DNA of 64,000 bases from Eutypa lata (Eukaryota; Ascomycota; Sordariomycetes; Xylariales; Diatrypaceae), in contig JAKULF010000003.1 in assembly GCA_022661535.1 (NCBI GenBank), positions 5,518,001 through 5,582,000 on the forward strand, given 5' to 3'. Positions 13,332-25,638 of the stretch are shown here, piece by piece. The notes below the pieces were generated by a model. It did not search any database, had not been told where the DNA came from, and saw nothing but the letters and a program-made list of their open reading frames with translations. Position 1 is the first letter of the stretch. The number at the start of each line of letters is the position of its first letter. A program made the position numbers and the translations under genes.

Positions 13332-13662
13332 CTAGTTATCTCCATTTGTATCCAGCAATGCGGTTTGCGGCATGTGGTTCTGTACATACTGTGCAAACTG
13401 AACTATGTCATGGAAACTTCCAAGACCCTCATCCAACGTGAGCTTCGCTAGTGCCCTTACCAGTGCGGGTTCCAGCTAGGAAGGACCTCTGCGATTTTTG
13501 CAATAGTCCAATTTCATGTTCCCTTGTAGTTGTCCGCCTGTCCGCCTCATACAACCGCGACAGGAAGCGGGACAGCGCATCCATGTCAGTAAACTTGCTA
13601 GGATACAACCCAGACAGCGTATTCACATAGCAACGGCAGCGAAACAACATTAGAGTGAGCAA
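13332..13662 (-). pseudogene. C-terminal coding relic with a frameshift
   Basis: The minus strand encodes DMDALSRFLSRLYEADRR and onward to QKSQRSFLAGTR. The plausible sequence then continues in another frame as ALVRALAKLTLDEGLGSFHD and QFAQYVQNHMPQTALLD up to a TAG at 13332-13334. No GT-AG intron of workable size explains the frame change near 13475-13490. This therefore looks like the broken 3' end of a former gene. The family is not recognised. Confidence 0.3.
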
Positions 13663-13857
13663 CTAGCAAAATGTATAGATGGGGCCCCCTGAATTCTTTT
13701 CAACAATGGGTTCTTTGGTGTTTTTGGGTAATCGCTCGACAGAAGTCTTAATTCTATGTGCTATGTTTCAAGATCGAACCCAGAGATCTTGTAATACTAA
13801 AGCCAAGGACAATTAGGACAGAACATGAAGCTCAATATATCTGGGGTAATCCTGTAG

Positions 13858-14031
13858 GGTTGCATCGTGAAGTTTCAAGAGGATGACAACCCTGAGATTC
13901 TGACAAAAGATCGGACTTCCGAGGTTGCTAATACGTACATATCCATTCTCCCGTGGGATTCTATGGACCCTGGATTTCTCGACTACCTAATCAGTTTGTA
14001 CGACATGGGCTTGCTTGAGACCGTCTATTAG
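13858..14031 (+). pseudogene. Short coding-like relic
   Basis: This plus-strand open stretch encodes, among others, ILPWDSMDPGFLDYLISLYD followed by MGLLETVY and a TAG stop. It has no initiating ATG at its 5' end and no obvious donor partner. It may be an exon remnant of a dead gene or chance. Confidence is low. Confidence 0.2.
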
Positions 14032-16697
14032 CACGTGGATGATGATAGGGATAATTTATTTAGAGACGATTCATTCCCGGTGTTGCATGGCGTTGAATGG
14101 TGTTGAATGTGGATTCGCTCTAGAACACCTAGAACGCTGAACGTATAACCATTCACTGCAGACCAGATTTATAGCTACCAGGCTACATACTAATAACATA
14201 CTTTGCCGTCGTCCGAATCGAGACGATCAATCCTACATAATGACAGGCCGATAATGACCTGGGTAGGCTGTGGCCGAGATACTCTACCGAGGATAGCTTA
14301 GATGATATGCCGCACTCGGCCAGCCAAGCCATTTGACGGCTAGGATAGCTGGATACGCGATTCGTCATTGGAAAATATCCCGGGTGTCCTAGATTTCCTA
14401 GAGCAGCATCGGATGGGACGCTGTGAAACATTCGCTCAAAAATGTCTGCTCACTGGACCTTGTCTCAGCCGCCGAACCCTGGCCAGCTGCCCGGGGTCTC
14501 AGGCCAATGAGCAGCCTGTCATGGACTCATGATGGATGCTTTGCAGGGCGCTGCTCTCCCTTTCGGGATGTTTAAGGTAAGCAGATGCAACATTATTTCC
14601 CGGGAGGTTGCAGCTGGCTCCCTGATGCTTGATAAGGCCACGATCGTATGCAACCTGAGAGGCCAATGGACCATTACATTATAGTACGGGATATATTGTA
14701 GGGTAACACAGGCGCCAAATGCAGCCTCATAGATGGAGCTAAACCATGGTTTCCCGATGTGACGGATATTATTCTACGTAGGAGCTGGAAGCTGGGAGCT
14801 GGGAGCTCACGGGGTGCCTACATCAGGACTGAGGTGAATACCCAATCTGGAAGAGCAATACAGTTAACTATGTCGTTATGTAGTATGTATTGTACAGTAA
14901 GCGCGGGGTCAAACAGTGGGTAGCTGAAGGCATAGTTTAGGTAGACAGGGAGGATAAAACAACGCAGCTGGTAGGAATCACGCTGTTGGATACATGTAGT
15001 CATTCTGCGGATTTTGCCTACAAACGCATCGGAATCAGCGAATGTATCTTACAATACGAAGTACATGTGGTAAGGAACCTTGGAAGATAGGCGCTATGGA
15101 TGTATTAGAAGAAAACGCCTGTTGGTAATATGTCTAAGCTCGAGGCAGTATGTTCATTGGTCCGTTTCTATGTTTGGTAGCCGCATGATGGTAAGATGGC
15201 AAGTGAAACCGCTTCCGCCGTCTCCAGATAAATTCTTTTCACATTTGAGGGCAGAGAACTTAACTACCTTTTGTTGATAGAATCTCTCAGACGTTGCTAT
15301 GCTGAGGAATGGCCTTAGCTGAGCTCTGTTCTGGAACTGGTCTGAGCTATCATCAAATCTCCCAAATCTCCATCTTCCCACATAGCATGTATGTATGCAT
15401 GTGGATGTATGTGTAATAATAGTTACCTAGCCCAGCAAACTGTATCCGTTGTCCATCGTCGTGCAGCTATACACACACATAGGGATTATAGGCCAAGGCT
15501 TAGGGACATGAACGCCTGCGACGTCAATGAACGATGGATCTCGGCCCCAGATAAGTTACAAAGTTCCAGACTGAACAAACATAACCACATACATGGCTAC
15601 ATATGTAGGCACTATACATACACTAGGTAAGTAGATAAGTTTAAAGCTGTAACTAAATATGTATCTAATGCACAAAATCTGCATGATAGACACAATCAGT
15701 CGTTTGAACATTATGCTTTGTACCTAGGTAGGTATCTAAGCACGACATAGCTGCATAGCATCCCGTGTATGAATCAGGAAATTCATGATAAAGCTTAAAC
15801 CAGTAGGGAAGGTTAGAGGAGTTGAATACAGCCATTCACCGCTCACTTGTGCAGGATATGATGTAAGATGTGCACGGCTGCCCGCTAACAGATGCTGTAA
15901 AGCAAGGCGCTTAACGTAAGATGTGGTGACTTAACTCCACTAAATGTACTGTAAAGCCTTGTAACAAACAAGAATAAGGTAACCCCACTCCCTAAAAGAT
16001 ATCGCTGTAGGTACGTACATGTGTGTAGTGTATTTGAGGCAGAGGGACGCTAGCAAGCGGAGCTGCCCTTGCAGGCTCATGTATGTACAGTCACTTACAG
16101 AAGGGGCATGCACTGCTGGGGCTGCTGGGGCTGCTGGGGCTTCTTGGGGACACTGCTGGGCAACCAATTCAGTTGTCTGTGAAAAAGCAAGCCTGCCCTT
16201 GAATTGCCCCTGACAACGGCGGGCAAGCAACCCGTACAGCCCGTAGTACAGGGAACGAGCTCACTGTACTCCACCCCGGCCGAAGCTTGCTCGTCGGCGA
16301 ACAAAAACCATCGGGTCCCTCCAACATCGACATCTTTCTTTTGGTCTTCACCAGTCGTCGACCTCAGTAGTCGTCTTCACCACTCGGTTCTCTTCGCCCA
16401 TCGCCGCTTCACTCGACAAGTTTAATACGCAGTCTTATCACAAGGTAAAGGACAGCGTCCCGGCATTCTTGAAGCCCTCCTCGTTTGGTAGTTCTGGTTT
16501 AATATTCGCCATCGGCCAAAGAATCATCACCTTCTCAGTTCTTGCTGATCATTGCACCAGCAGCACCTTGATCTTGACTTTCTAGACGACTACGTTACCG
16601 TTGACTGCAAGCCAGTTTCTAACTAATACCTATAATCACATCTTCATACCGACATTGGTTTAAGGATATCAATTCTTCGGATAATTCACACATTCGA

Positions 16698-16784
16698 ATG
16701 TTGCATAGAAGGAAAGCGGCACCTATTACAATCACACCTCCTCTCTTATCTCCGCCCGGCTCCTTCTCCCTATCCTCTCCCTAG
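16698..16784 (+). other. Possible upstream ORF 1 in the cdc25 leader (28 aa)
   Basis: This is an ATG-initiated frame of 28 codons ending in TAG, about 0.6 kb before the main start codon of the CDC25-like gene. It counts as an upstream ORF only if transcription begins before it, which the sequence alone cannot show. Confidence 0.3.
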
Positions 16785-17041
16785 CACGTTGTAATAGATA
16801 TCAGACGGTTATTACGATCTTTACGACTACATCTCTCCTAAAAAGGTCCAATTGGTCAAGAATTCATATCATTCATCTGAATCTTTACCTGATCGGACCC
16901 CACCTCTATAATCCAACATTTCTGTCTACCCGTTACCGAGCAACAATTACCTGGTTTCCGTCTTAACGCGCACAGACTTACAAGTACCACGGATTTGTGT
17001 TGGCCGTCAATTGATCAACAACGTAATCTGGAAGTTAGTAT

Positions 17042-17209
17042 ATGTGTGAGGAAGAAAGAAAAGCACAAGAGCCAGGAAGCATTCTTCGGTCAATTGGGAG
17101 ACACCGCCTCATCTATCCGACTTATACAGAGCCGACCAACCAGAAGTGGGAGAAGCATTCATTAATCGTGGCTATAATCACCAATCGTTTAATAGGCATT
17201 GAGGAGTAG
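17042..17209 (+). other. Possible upstream ORF 2 in the cdc25 leader (55 aa)
   Basis: This is an ATG-initiated frame of 55 codons (beginning MCEEERKAQEPGSILRSIGR) that ends in TAG 102 bases before the main ATG of the CDC25-like gene. Its length and closeness make it a reasonable candidate for translational control of the phosphatase. It has no recognisable domain. Confidence 0.35.
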
Positions 17210-17311
17210 GGTTATTATCGTACATCCTCCGGTTTAATCCACGTATAGTGCGGTCGACAAGGAAACATCTGCTTCTAGTTGTAGACCTGTTATCTTACCC
17301 AAACCAGCACA

Positions 17312-19214
17312 ATGGAGTCTTCACCATTGGCTGCTATGCACCCAGCACCTATCCCGTCATGGGGAAGACATCGTAATAGTCCTATGGACATGGGAAATCC
17401 TTTCGGATCCAGCACGTTTAACATCCGTGATCAGCTGCAACGAACGAAGCCTGACTATTTCAATATGAGGGGTTCTTCTCCGAGCGCGAGCCTGGCTGCC
17501 GATTTGTCCCAGAACTTTCGGATTGACAATGAATCAAGGTATGTTGAAAACCAAGGACATCCACTCGCTGGAGCCTGAGCCAAAGGTTAAGGCAAGGCAA
17601 CAGATCTATTGCGTGGTTGCTAATGCGTTATATAGCCCTCAGTTCCCCACACCTCGTCGAGCACTCTTCACGTCGAGCATCTTCAGCACTATGGAGGGTC
17701 GTGGTATGTTACTCTAGTTACTTTAGTTGAGGATTTTAGCTTATATTGTCTCCTAGATCATCATCTTAGAACCCCGCCATTGCCTATATCGTCCTCACCG
17801 GTGGCATCGAACGACATGATGGACATCTCTCCTCTCCCGCACAAGGGACAATTCACCATGGAGGTCACGTCGCCGACTCCAGGCGAAGAGTTCGATGATG
17901 AGATGATGATGGAGTCACCCATTGCTATGAATCGTCAACATTCTTCTGCTAGTAACTTGCAGAGAAGTTTTGAAGAGTATGTTGACTAGAATAAGATGTT
18001 ATAATTTGTGCTAGTAATTTGTGAGCTAACGAGCTAGTAGGAGCCGTAAGAGAGTTGGGCTGCGACGGCCTTCGTTGACTAGAACTAAAGGTCACTCTAC
18101 TAGCTCCCTGGTTCCTCGTTCGCAACAAGAGAACCAGACCTCATCGTTCCGATTTGGTTCAGAGACACGATTCTCAGCTGGATTGGGTGCTTCAGCTATG
18201 TCTCCCGGCGATTGTTTCCAGGACTCACCCCCTCAGGAGAGACGCCCGCAGACAGCCAACAGCCCGTCATCATCTGGCGGCTCATTCCGTCCGAAGGCTC
18301 AATTTGCTAGTCTTACTGGAACTAGAGATGGTCGTAACGGCTCACCCTTAGCATCCCACTCTCGTCGTCCGTCTAACCCATTTAACAATCGACATCGTCG
18401 GCAGTATCGCCGTTCCCTGAGCATGTTTGAGAGCCCAGGTGATGTGATGAAGGCAAAGGCAGAGGATTCTTCACCACTCCAGAGCACTCTGCAGTCTAAC
18501 TTACAGTCGGTCATGGATGTTGAGGATGCTCAAGAGCCTTGTCTTCCTCATTTCTTTAGCGAGGATCAGAATGACACCATTCCACGAATCAGCCGTGAGA
18601 CACTTGTCGATCTCGTGCAGGGCAAATATGCCGGTTCTTACACCCAACGAGTCATTGTCGACTGTCGCTTCGAGTACGAGTATGACGGTGGTCACATTGA
18701 TACTGCTGTCAACTACAACGACAAAGAACTGCTAGCGAAGCAGCTCTTCGAGCAGCCAATGGCAGGAAAAACACTCTTGGTGTTTCATTGCGAATACTCC
18801 GCACATCGTGCGCCCTTGATGGCACGGCATATTCGATCCGAAGACCGCGCTATCAACGCGGAATTCTATCCTAGATTATCCTATCCGGAAGTCTATATTC
18901 TTGACGGTGGTTACAGTGAATTTTTCAACGAACACCGCGACTTGTGCCGTCCGCAGGCTTACGTCGAAATGCATGCCGAGGAACACGCTAACACGTGCGA
19001 ACGTGAGCTGGGTAAGCTTCAACAGAAGCGTAAGGGTCTTGGACGCGCCAAGACCTTCGCCTTCGCCCCCCGGGAACCCATGGTGTATGCCTCCCCGACT
19101 GCCCCCCCTAGAGCACAACGAGGCAGCTCCCACATGTCTCCATGCATGATGCTTGGAAACTCGCCGATCCTGGGAAACGATAGATCCCCGGCACGCCGTA
19201 TGGCATCATACTGA
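17312..19214 (+). CDS. nimT: M-phase inducer phosphatase, CDC25/NimT type
   Basis: The predicted product of 562 aa is the dual-specificity phosphatase that removes inhibitory phosphates from Cdk1 at mitotic entry. The exons are 17312-17538, 17636-17703, 17757-17976 and 18041-19214. The introns are 17539-17635, 17704-17756 and 17977-18040, with donors of GTATGT type and phases that all agree. The N-terminus is low-complexity and rich in Ser-Pro/Thr-Pro sites (TPRRALFTSSIF, MEVTSPTPGEEFD), as expected of a Cdk-regulated protein. The C-terminal rhodanese-like catalytic domain contains VDCRFEYEYDGGHI and the active-site signature HCEYSAHR, giving the CX5R loop with Cys at about residue 422. A basic stretch (SRKRVGLRRP) may act in nuclear import. 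The long 5' leader may hold upstream ORFs. The gene symbol follows Aspergillus usage; the yeast name is MIH1. Confidence 0.93.
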
Positions 19215-22200
19215 GTTTTCTCAATTTCTTGAAGGGGATCTCTTAGACTCTATTCTTCCCTTCTCGATTATGGAAATCTTTTGAGCAACATGCTTCAACG
19301 AGTTTCCATTAACACAATGTCTACTACACACACTACACAAAATACTTTTTCCTTGCCTGTCTATCTGCAACACTGGTCATTGAAATCAGGGCATACAGAA
19401 CTTTCATCAATTATACCCCTTCTCAGCATCGCAAGAAAATGCATTGGCATAGCATAGCGGTTTGTCGCATTGCTCAAGCTAAGTTGGATCCTGCATCTGA
19501 TTTACTATTCATGAGCGAGCTTTGTTTCTTTTTTTTTTTCCCTTTTTACGTCTTGATACCAGCACACAAACAACTGTGCACACTTCTTTCATTTGGTTTC
19601 TCTTGTCTACGACCTTTCCACCTCTGCATGGGAACATCACATCTTCGATGTTTTTATGCTATTCTTCTCTCACCTTTTGAGAGATCCGATTACAAGCATT
19701 CCGCCCTTGCGGATTGTCTTTGACGAATTTCCTACGATTCCGATGTCACGAGCTCCTTGAAATCCACCAGGAGTCTCCATGTAACGATATATGTCGCGAT
19801 CACGCTTGATCCGACTCCCCGCTGAACACGAATTTTCTTGCATTGTGTATAAAACCTTAACAACCTCCCTGGAACCACGCTCACGCCGACTGTCTCTGGT
19901 GTCTCCGACCATCACTGCTTGCTTCTCAGCACATGCTCATAGCAATCTCCTTGAATTCGGGATCCACGGCAAACCCGGTAGACGATTGGCTAGGGAGAGA
20001 ATTTGCATGCTTCGTCTCGCATTGCACCACAGACCACTTCGGAGGATAAAACCAGATTTTGGCTGCAATTAGGAAAGATGGAGCTTGTCTTGTCTGGACC
20101 AGAAAAAGAATCGAAACCAGCCTCACCCTGTAATGTCGTGAAGACTAGGGGGTTAAAGGGGGGCCTGGATGGTTACTGGTTCTCAACGGCATTTTCACAC
20201 CTTTTCTTCCTATCGTCACTATTGTCCCTGGCACGGGAGTCATTGGCTTGATTTTCTTGCTGCCTGCTTGTACATTAGTCTCTTCTTTGCAACTCGTCTG
20301 ATCTGGCCCTCCACAAAAACAAACAAAAACAGGAAAAAAAAAACAGAGAGGTCTACGATGGCGCACGCGGTCGATGCCATACTTGCACTTGAGCACTCCA
20401 GATGGATGGATGCAGTGGATGGGTGATTCCATCCCCCGTCCTCTGGAGTTGCTCTTTATCAGGCCGACTAGCTAGTTAGTTCATGATATGTAGCTAGGTA
20501 GTCTAGTTGGTAATATGAAGTGCCACGCTGAACAAACATCTTACTGGCTTTTTCGTCTTTGGTGATATGTGAGTCGTCTGTTTGGTTTTTGTTTAACTGT
20601 GACTTGATGGTTATCGGCGGCTACGTTCGGTTGCTCTAATCCCCCGTAAGTCTAGGTGTAAGTGACTAGTTGGATAGTACTCCCGTGTGGTCGCCTAAGT
20701 CACACTGCTGCTTGCAATGCCTCTTGATACTGTATGCTAGTAGTGACACGTGATCGATATATTTATCATCTGGCTGATTTGACTTGCTGAACTTAGAATA
20801 GTTAGATCTTGTCCACTCACAGTATGTCTTCTAAATGCTACCATCCGCAGCAAAACAGTAATACATGTGATATCTGCTGTACTCTCTGTCTGCTAATGAA
20901 CGACATGTTGTCTTGCACCTATGTCAACCCCAAAGCATATTACTCATATTCGACTTTGGGAAAACTACTACTTAACACCTTACGACTAGGTGATGAGGGT
21001 AAGCACAGCCTGTGAACAAACGATCTGGTTCTTTGAGAATGAAAAGACGATTCATTTACTCTACGCTATCTTTCTTTGTCATGATACACAAAGTCTTTTC
21101 TACCATTCAATGCCTTCCTCTTATCCGCTCTCTCAATTTTGGCTACTAAGGACTGACTACATGGCCAGCTACGTTATAGATGCTCTCAGTTCTTTTGGTC
21201 TATTCTACCACCTATGGTAATGGATTGTATGTACCGAATCGTGCCGATGAACATTTTAGTATAGAAGATTATCTCTCAATAACACAGACCTAAATAGCCA
21301 ACTACAGCTACAGTGCTGACAACCATACTGCCATCGGCAATATCGCTTTCGAACATACTAGTATTGTGATCTCAATAGAAGGTCTTCCATCACCATACAA
21401 AGCTGACCACATCGGTGAATAGACGTAACTTGCTCTAGTTCTTGTTAAGCAGTGGTACAAAAGGCTATTACTTCTCGCAGTGGTCTCTTAGTTACATGAG
21501 AAAGAAACAGTTCGAGTAGGATACCGGAGTAGACGGCTAGATATTTCTCGATATCATTCCTATAAACCAGAATATTCAAGTTTCGTCATGTAGGAGACCT
21601 TCAGCGAGATGTAACCTGCTTCCTTTATACATCATTGGTAATTTGACAACTCTTAAAGGCGGTACTTAATCATCACGGCCGTCATCAGTGGACTCGATTA
21701 GAACAATGTCCTCTAGACGGCTGTAGGGGTGTGAACCTCTTGTGTTCTACTGAATGGGGTAGTTAAATCGTATCCAAGATTGTAATTTTATTAATATTTC
21801 GATACTATATCTTGACCCGTAGCCAGGGTGTCCAAAAACTGCCAGTATATTTGAATACAACGCTTTATCCTTTCCAAGCCAACTCCTTGCTCAAACCCAA
21901 AAATCTGCGAATAAGACGACTGTCGAGAGGGGAAAATAAAGGCCCTGCTAGTGTGGAATGGCGCTCATCTTCAAGCGGCCTTGAGTACAGGTGACACTGT
22001 TAGCAACGACCCCTGGTACATTGAATACGCTTTCAACATGCCTCAGGTCTCAAGTTCTTCCATATGCTGCGTCCTTCTCTCCTTAGCCATAATCGGCTGT
22101 TATCACGGCTCGGCATCAATGACTTGACCTCCCTTTGGTCTTTCACCATTGGCACCAGTCAGCGCTCCCATGAAAGTCCTAGATATCGCGAAGCCGCTGG

Positions 22201-22250
22201 CCCCGTAGGTAGTTGATCTTCCGTATGTGTAGATAAGCCACATAAGAGCT
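19215..22250. other. Intergenic, no gene seen
   Basis: This is about 3 kb between the CDC25-like gene and the 3' end of the next minus-strand gene. The first few hundred bases are likely 3' UTR, with T-rich tracts near 19510-19550. An A-rich tract lies near 20320-20345. The open frames here are short, overlap on both strands and show no domains. Confidence 0.5.
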
Positions 22251-23378
22251 TCATTCCGCAGATTTACTGTGACGCCCTTCTTCTCCCTCCCCCGGCTTCG
22301 ACTGGCCTCGCTTCTTGTTATTAGAGGCCTGCAATCGATCTGCCCCCTTCTTGAGCTCTCTATAGGCGCCCATAAGAGCATGGCCTGGGGCACCAAAGGT
22401 TCCTAACCGGGTCAATACGACAACAATGAAGGATAAGTCCATAAAACGAATTAGGGTAACTTACCAGCAGATGGTTTGAGGACGAGCCCAGTCATGCCCT
22501 TACCACAACCCTTGAAGAAGCCTTTCGCGCCTTCCTCCTTAGCCCCCTCGTAAGGCTGCAGGAAGAGGCCCGTAACCCCATCATAGAAGCCATAATACAT
22601 GCCCTAAGAATCTCATCATCAGTTATTATGTTCATCTTTCCCGCCCGTCGATCGCATCACCGCCATCTCTAGTTAGGATACGGGGGTAATCAAATAGGTA
22701 AAACCGTACCGTTCCCGCCGCAGTCATACCGCTCTTCCAGCCGGTGATGTTCGGATCCGCCCGCACTGCTGCATCGCGGCCATAATTGGTGGGGATGCCC
22801 AACTGGAAGCCCTTCTCCAAGCCGCGCGGGATCATCGCCGTCGCCTTGATCGTGCCCCCGGTGAAATGGGCCATCCCGATTCCCATGTCCCGCGCGGCGG
22901 AGGACAAGGACGCCCTGCCGCCTTCGTAGCCACCGTCACCTCGCTTCTTCCCCTTCCCATATCCCTCTCCCTCGGCAGCGTCCCCGCGTAGCTCGTGCAG
23001 GGGCGCGCCTCGGTGGAGTTGCGGTATCGCCGCCGCCGCCGCCGGTCCGTCCACCGCGATTTTCTCTTCCGGCATCACTACGAGGAATTTCTCCGCCTGC
23101 TGTTGTGGGGGCAGCTCGACGGTGAACTTCTCCGGCTGGCGTTGCGGAGGGAGCTCCACTGCGATTTTCTCTTCCGGGGGCGTGTCTAATACGATGAATT
23201 TCATGTTGTGGTCTTCGTCGTCTGCGTTCCTGTCCCGGGGCCTGTCGCCATGTTTTGATGTTCTCTCCTTCTCCTCTTCTAGTGACTCCCGGGCTGAATG
23301 TGGGTTCTCTCTAGAGAGGTCCTCATTGCTCTTCTGAGATGCCAATGGGGCATGTCTCTGATTCTCTGGAGTCTCCAT
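22251..23378 (-). CDS. Protein with the glycine-rich domain seen in fungal sterol glucosyltransferase-like proteins
   Basis: The three-exon model gives 319 aa: 23378-22710, 22603-22465 and 22402-22251. The introns are 22604-22709 (GTACGG...TAG) and 22403-22464 (GTAAGT...TAG), and the frame agrees throughout. The C-terminal two-thirds carry the pattern GLEKGFQLGIPTNYG, GMYYGFYDGVTGLFLQP, GAKEEGAKGFFKGCGKGMTG and LVLKPSAGTFGAPGHALMGA. I associate this pattern with an uncharacterised region accompanying glycosyltransferase family 28 proteins in fungi. No glycosyltransferase domain is present here. The N-terminal half has imperfect repeats of EKIAVELPPQ/EKFTVELPPQ/EKFLVVMPE. Gly-containing amphipathic segments suggest membrane-surface association, which is inference. 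The C-terminus is Lys/Glu-rich. Function is unknown. Confidence 0.75.
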
Positions 23379-24545
23379 TGCATTTGCTGCTTATTAATAG
23401 AATCTTATATAGGCTAGGGATTAGTTATGGTGAAAGCCCCCTTCGAATGTCGCAAAAGAAACAGCACTTCATAGATCGTTTGGTAAAGAAAGGTCTGCAG
23501 GATGAGGATTGTATGGCCATGCACATAGCTAGGGAACCCTATTAATACATATAGGGAAGCAGACTGATCTGCAACGCTCATGAAGTTTAATTGACAGCTG
23601 GTTCAGCTAATGAAGTAGTATGCCGTAGATGGAATAGTGGACAAGAGTTACCTAAAATAGATGCTTGTAGGACCCATGATAGGCCAGTTCGGACATAGTT
23701 ATATGGGGTCTGCCATTGACTTATTCACATTGGAGCAACAAAGGATTCAGCACCAGGATGAACAATTATATTAGCACTGCCCCTTCGATCTACACAGGAA
23801 GATCCTAACCGCATGGTAGTGGTGGTAGAAGAACGCTAGAAGTAAGGCTTGACCGCGTCTTTTTGGACCCTAATGATGTGGTTAATGGAAATAGGATTAG
23901 TTAAGTAGGCATTGGAATGCTAGAAACGCCCCCTAATCCAACGCATAGCCTCAAATTTCGTATCAGTGGGTGAGTGTAGTCGGAATAAAGACTCGATTCA
24001 ATAAGCGTGGAGTCAATCCGGTATGAGAGAGAGTTATAGGTAAAGGTTGATGGCATGTAGTGAGAATGAGTAATACGGGGATAGTTAGAATAGTCAATCT
24101 CCTATTCAGAACAACTCGTTCTAATTCTTAGCATAATCCTTAGCATAATCGGCAGGTCTACATGACTATCTGCTCAACAATTGTGGCTCAAAGTCTTCTC
24201 TCATTAACAGGCCAGACAGACATTGCAGGTATTCAGGGAAGACTGATGACATGACAGGGGTTGTAACAACATACTTTATCGATAAGGATGCCCTATCGAT
24301 AGATAAGGGCAGCTGAAGCTCGGCGCTATGACCACTTATTTGGGTAAGTACGTACCTTCATAGCGGGCTGTAATGGACGTATGTAACTAACGCGCAGCTT
24401 CAGGCTGCCTGAAGCTTCAAGTGCATCATCCACCATCAAACACCCCCGAAAATCGCAAGCTCTGGTTCATTCAGCCTCGTTTCCTTGATATCACCATTCA
24501 CTCCTCTTCATACCCCAAGCTTGCAACCGAAACTAGTACCTCATC
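23379..24545. other. Intergenic with proteasome gene promoter
   Basis: This is about 1.2 kb between divergently oriented genes. It includes a perfect 9-bp inverted repeat with a 3-base centre at 24396-24416 and TATCGATA motifs near 24277-24300. No gene is seen. Confidence 0.5.
24396..24416. promoter_or_regulatory. Inverted repeat upstream of the proteasome alpha-7 gene
   Basis: AGCTTCAGG, a CTG centre and CCTGAAGCT form a perfect dyad 130 bases before the start codon. This is a plausible dimeric transcription-factor site, but no known factor is assigned. Confidence 0.3.
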
Positions 24546-25638
24546 ATGGTAAGTCCTATTGCTCTTCAACAAAATAGCGTCATCTTCAAGGGATCTATGC
24601 AGCTAACCTAACACTTTCCCGCACTTTGATAGACGTCAATAGGAACGGGCTACGATCTCGCCAACTCCATTTTCTCCCCCGATGGCAGAAATTTCCAGGT
24701 CGAGTACGCCGTGAAGGCGGTAGAGAATGGCGGCACATCAGTCGGGATCCGGTGCAAGGACGGTGTGGTGCTGGCAGTCGAGAAGGTCGTCACATCTAAG
24801 CTTTTGAAGCCCGGTGCAAACAAGAGAATTGCAACTATTGATAGACATCTAGGAGCTGTACGTCATCTCTCCCTCTCCCATCCTGCTTTCTCCCTTTTTT
24901 TCCTTTCTTCCCCCCACCGTTCGTGACAGTCGCTCGGCGGAGAAGAATATTTACTCACTATTTGTTCCATTCCTACAGGTCTACTCCGGCATGCTCCCCG
25001 ACGGCAACCACTTCGTCGACCGAGCCCGGGATGAAGCTCGAGCCTGGCGCGAGACCTTCAAGACCCCCATTTCCACATCCGACCTGGCCAGCCGCATGGG
25101 CGGCTACCTGCAAGCGTACACGCTGTACCAGTCGGTGCGGCCGTTCGGGATCACGGCCATCGTGGGCGGGTTCGACTCGGAGCTGGAGGCGCCCGTGGAC
25201 GGGGAGGTGGGCTCGGGGCCGTCCGTCGGCGCGGGGGGCAAGGTAGAAGGCAAGCACGGCGGCCCCGGCCTCTACATGATCGAGCCGAGCGGCATGTACT
25301 GGGGCTACTACGGGGCGGCGACGGGCAAGGGCCGGCAGGCCGCCAAGGCCGAGCTCGAGAAGCTCGACCTGGCGGCCGGCAACCTCGACCTGCTGCAGGG
25401 CGTCAAGGAGGCCGCCCGCATCATCTACGTCGCCCAGGACGACAACAAGGACAAGGAGTTCGAGCTCGAGATGAGCTGGATCAGCGCCGCCGACGGCCCC
25501 ACCAAGGGCCGCCACGTCCACGTCCCCAAGGACGTCCTCGAGGAGGCCGAGCGCTACGCCAAGAAGGCCATATCCGATGATGATGAGGACGAGGAGGAAA
25601 ACAAGGATAAGAAGGATGATGACAAGATGGAGGAGTAG
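24546..25638 (+). CDS. PRE10: 20S proteasome subunit alpha-7 (Pre10/PSMA3 type)
   Basis: The predicted protein of 295 aa is the alpha-type ring subunit alpha-7 of the 20S core particle. Exon 1 is only the ATG (24546-24548). It is followed by introns 24549-24632 and 24858-24978 and exons 24633-24857 and 24979-25638. The alpha signature [20 protein letters not shown] near the N-terminus is diagnostic. It is followed by the expected [27 protein letters not shown] and [13 protein letters not shown] segments. The acidic tail ([20 protein letters not shown]) is typical of alpha-7, which is subject to CK2 phosphorylation in other species. Exon 3 is much more GC-rich than the flanks, so long antisense open frames over it are shadows. 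Splitting right after the ATG is unusual but keeps the conserved N-terminus ([10 protein letters not shown]). Confidence 0.95.

Larger units (their letters stand above)
8652..17311. other. Gene-poor region with coding relics and the cdc25 leader
   Basis: This is about 8.7 kb without any intact gene that I can recognise. Short open frames are scattered on both strands but lack family motifs and splice logic. Three stretches read as decayed coding sequence and are listed separately. The last 0.9 kb is pyrimidine-rich in places and probably belongs to the promoter and leader of the CDC25-like gene. Small tandem repeats occur, such as ACATC units at about 11008-11028 and GCTGGGGCT units at about 16113-16140. 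No tRNA or rRNA gene was seen. Confidence 0.5.

Noticed and set aside
15940..16425. Overlapping frames around a GCTGGGGCT repeat
   Set aside because: They derive from a short tandem repeat and have no conserved features.
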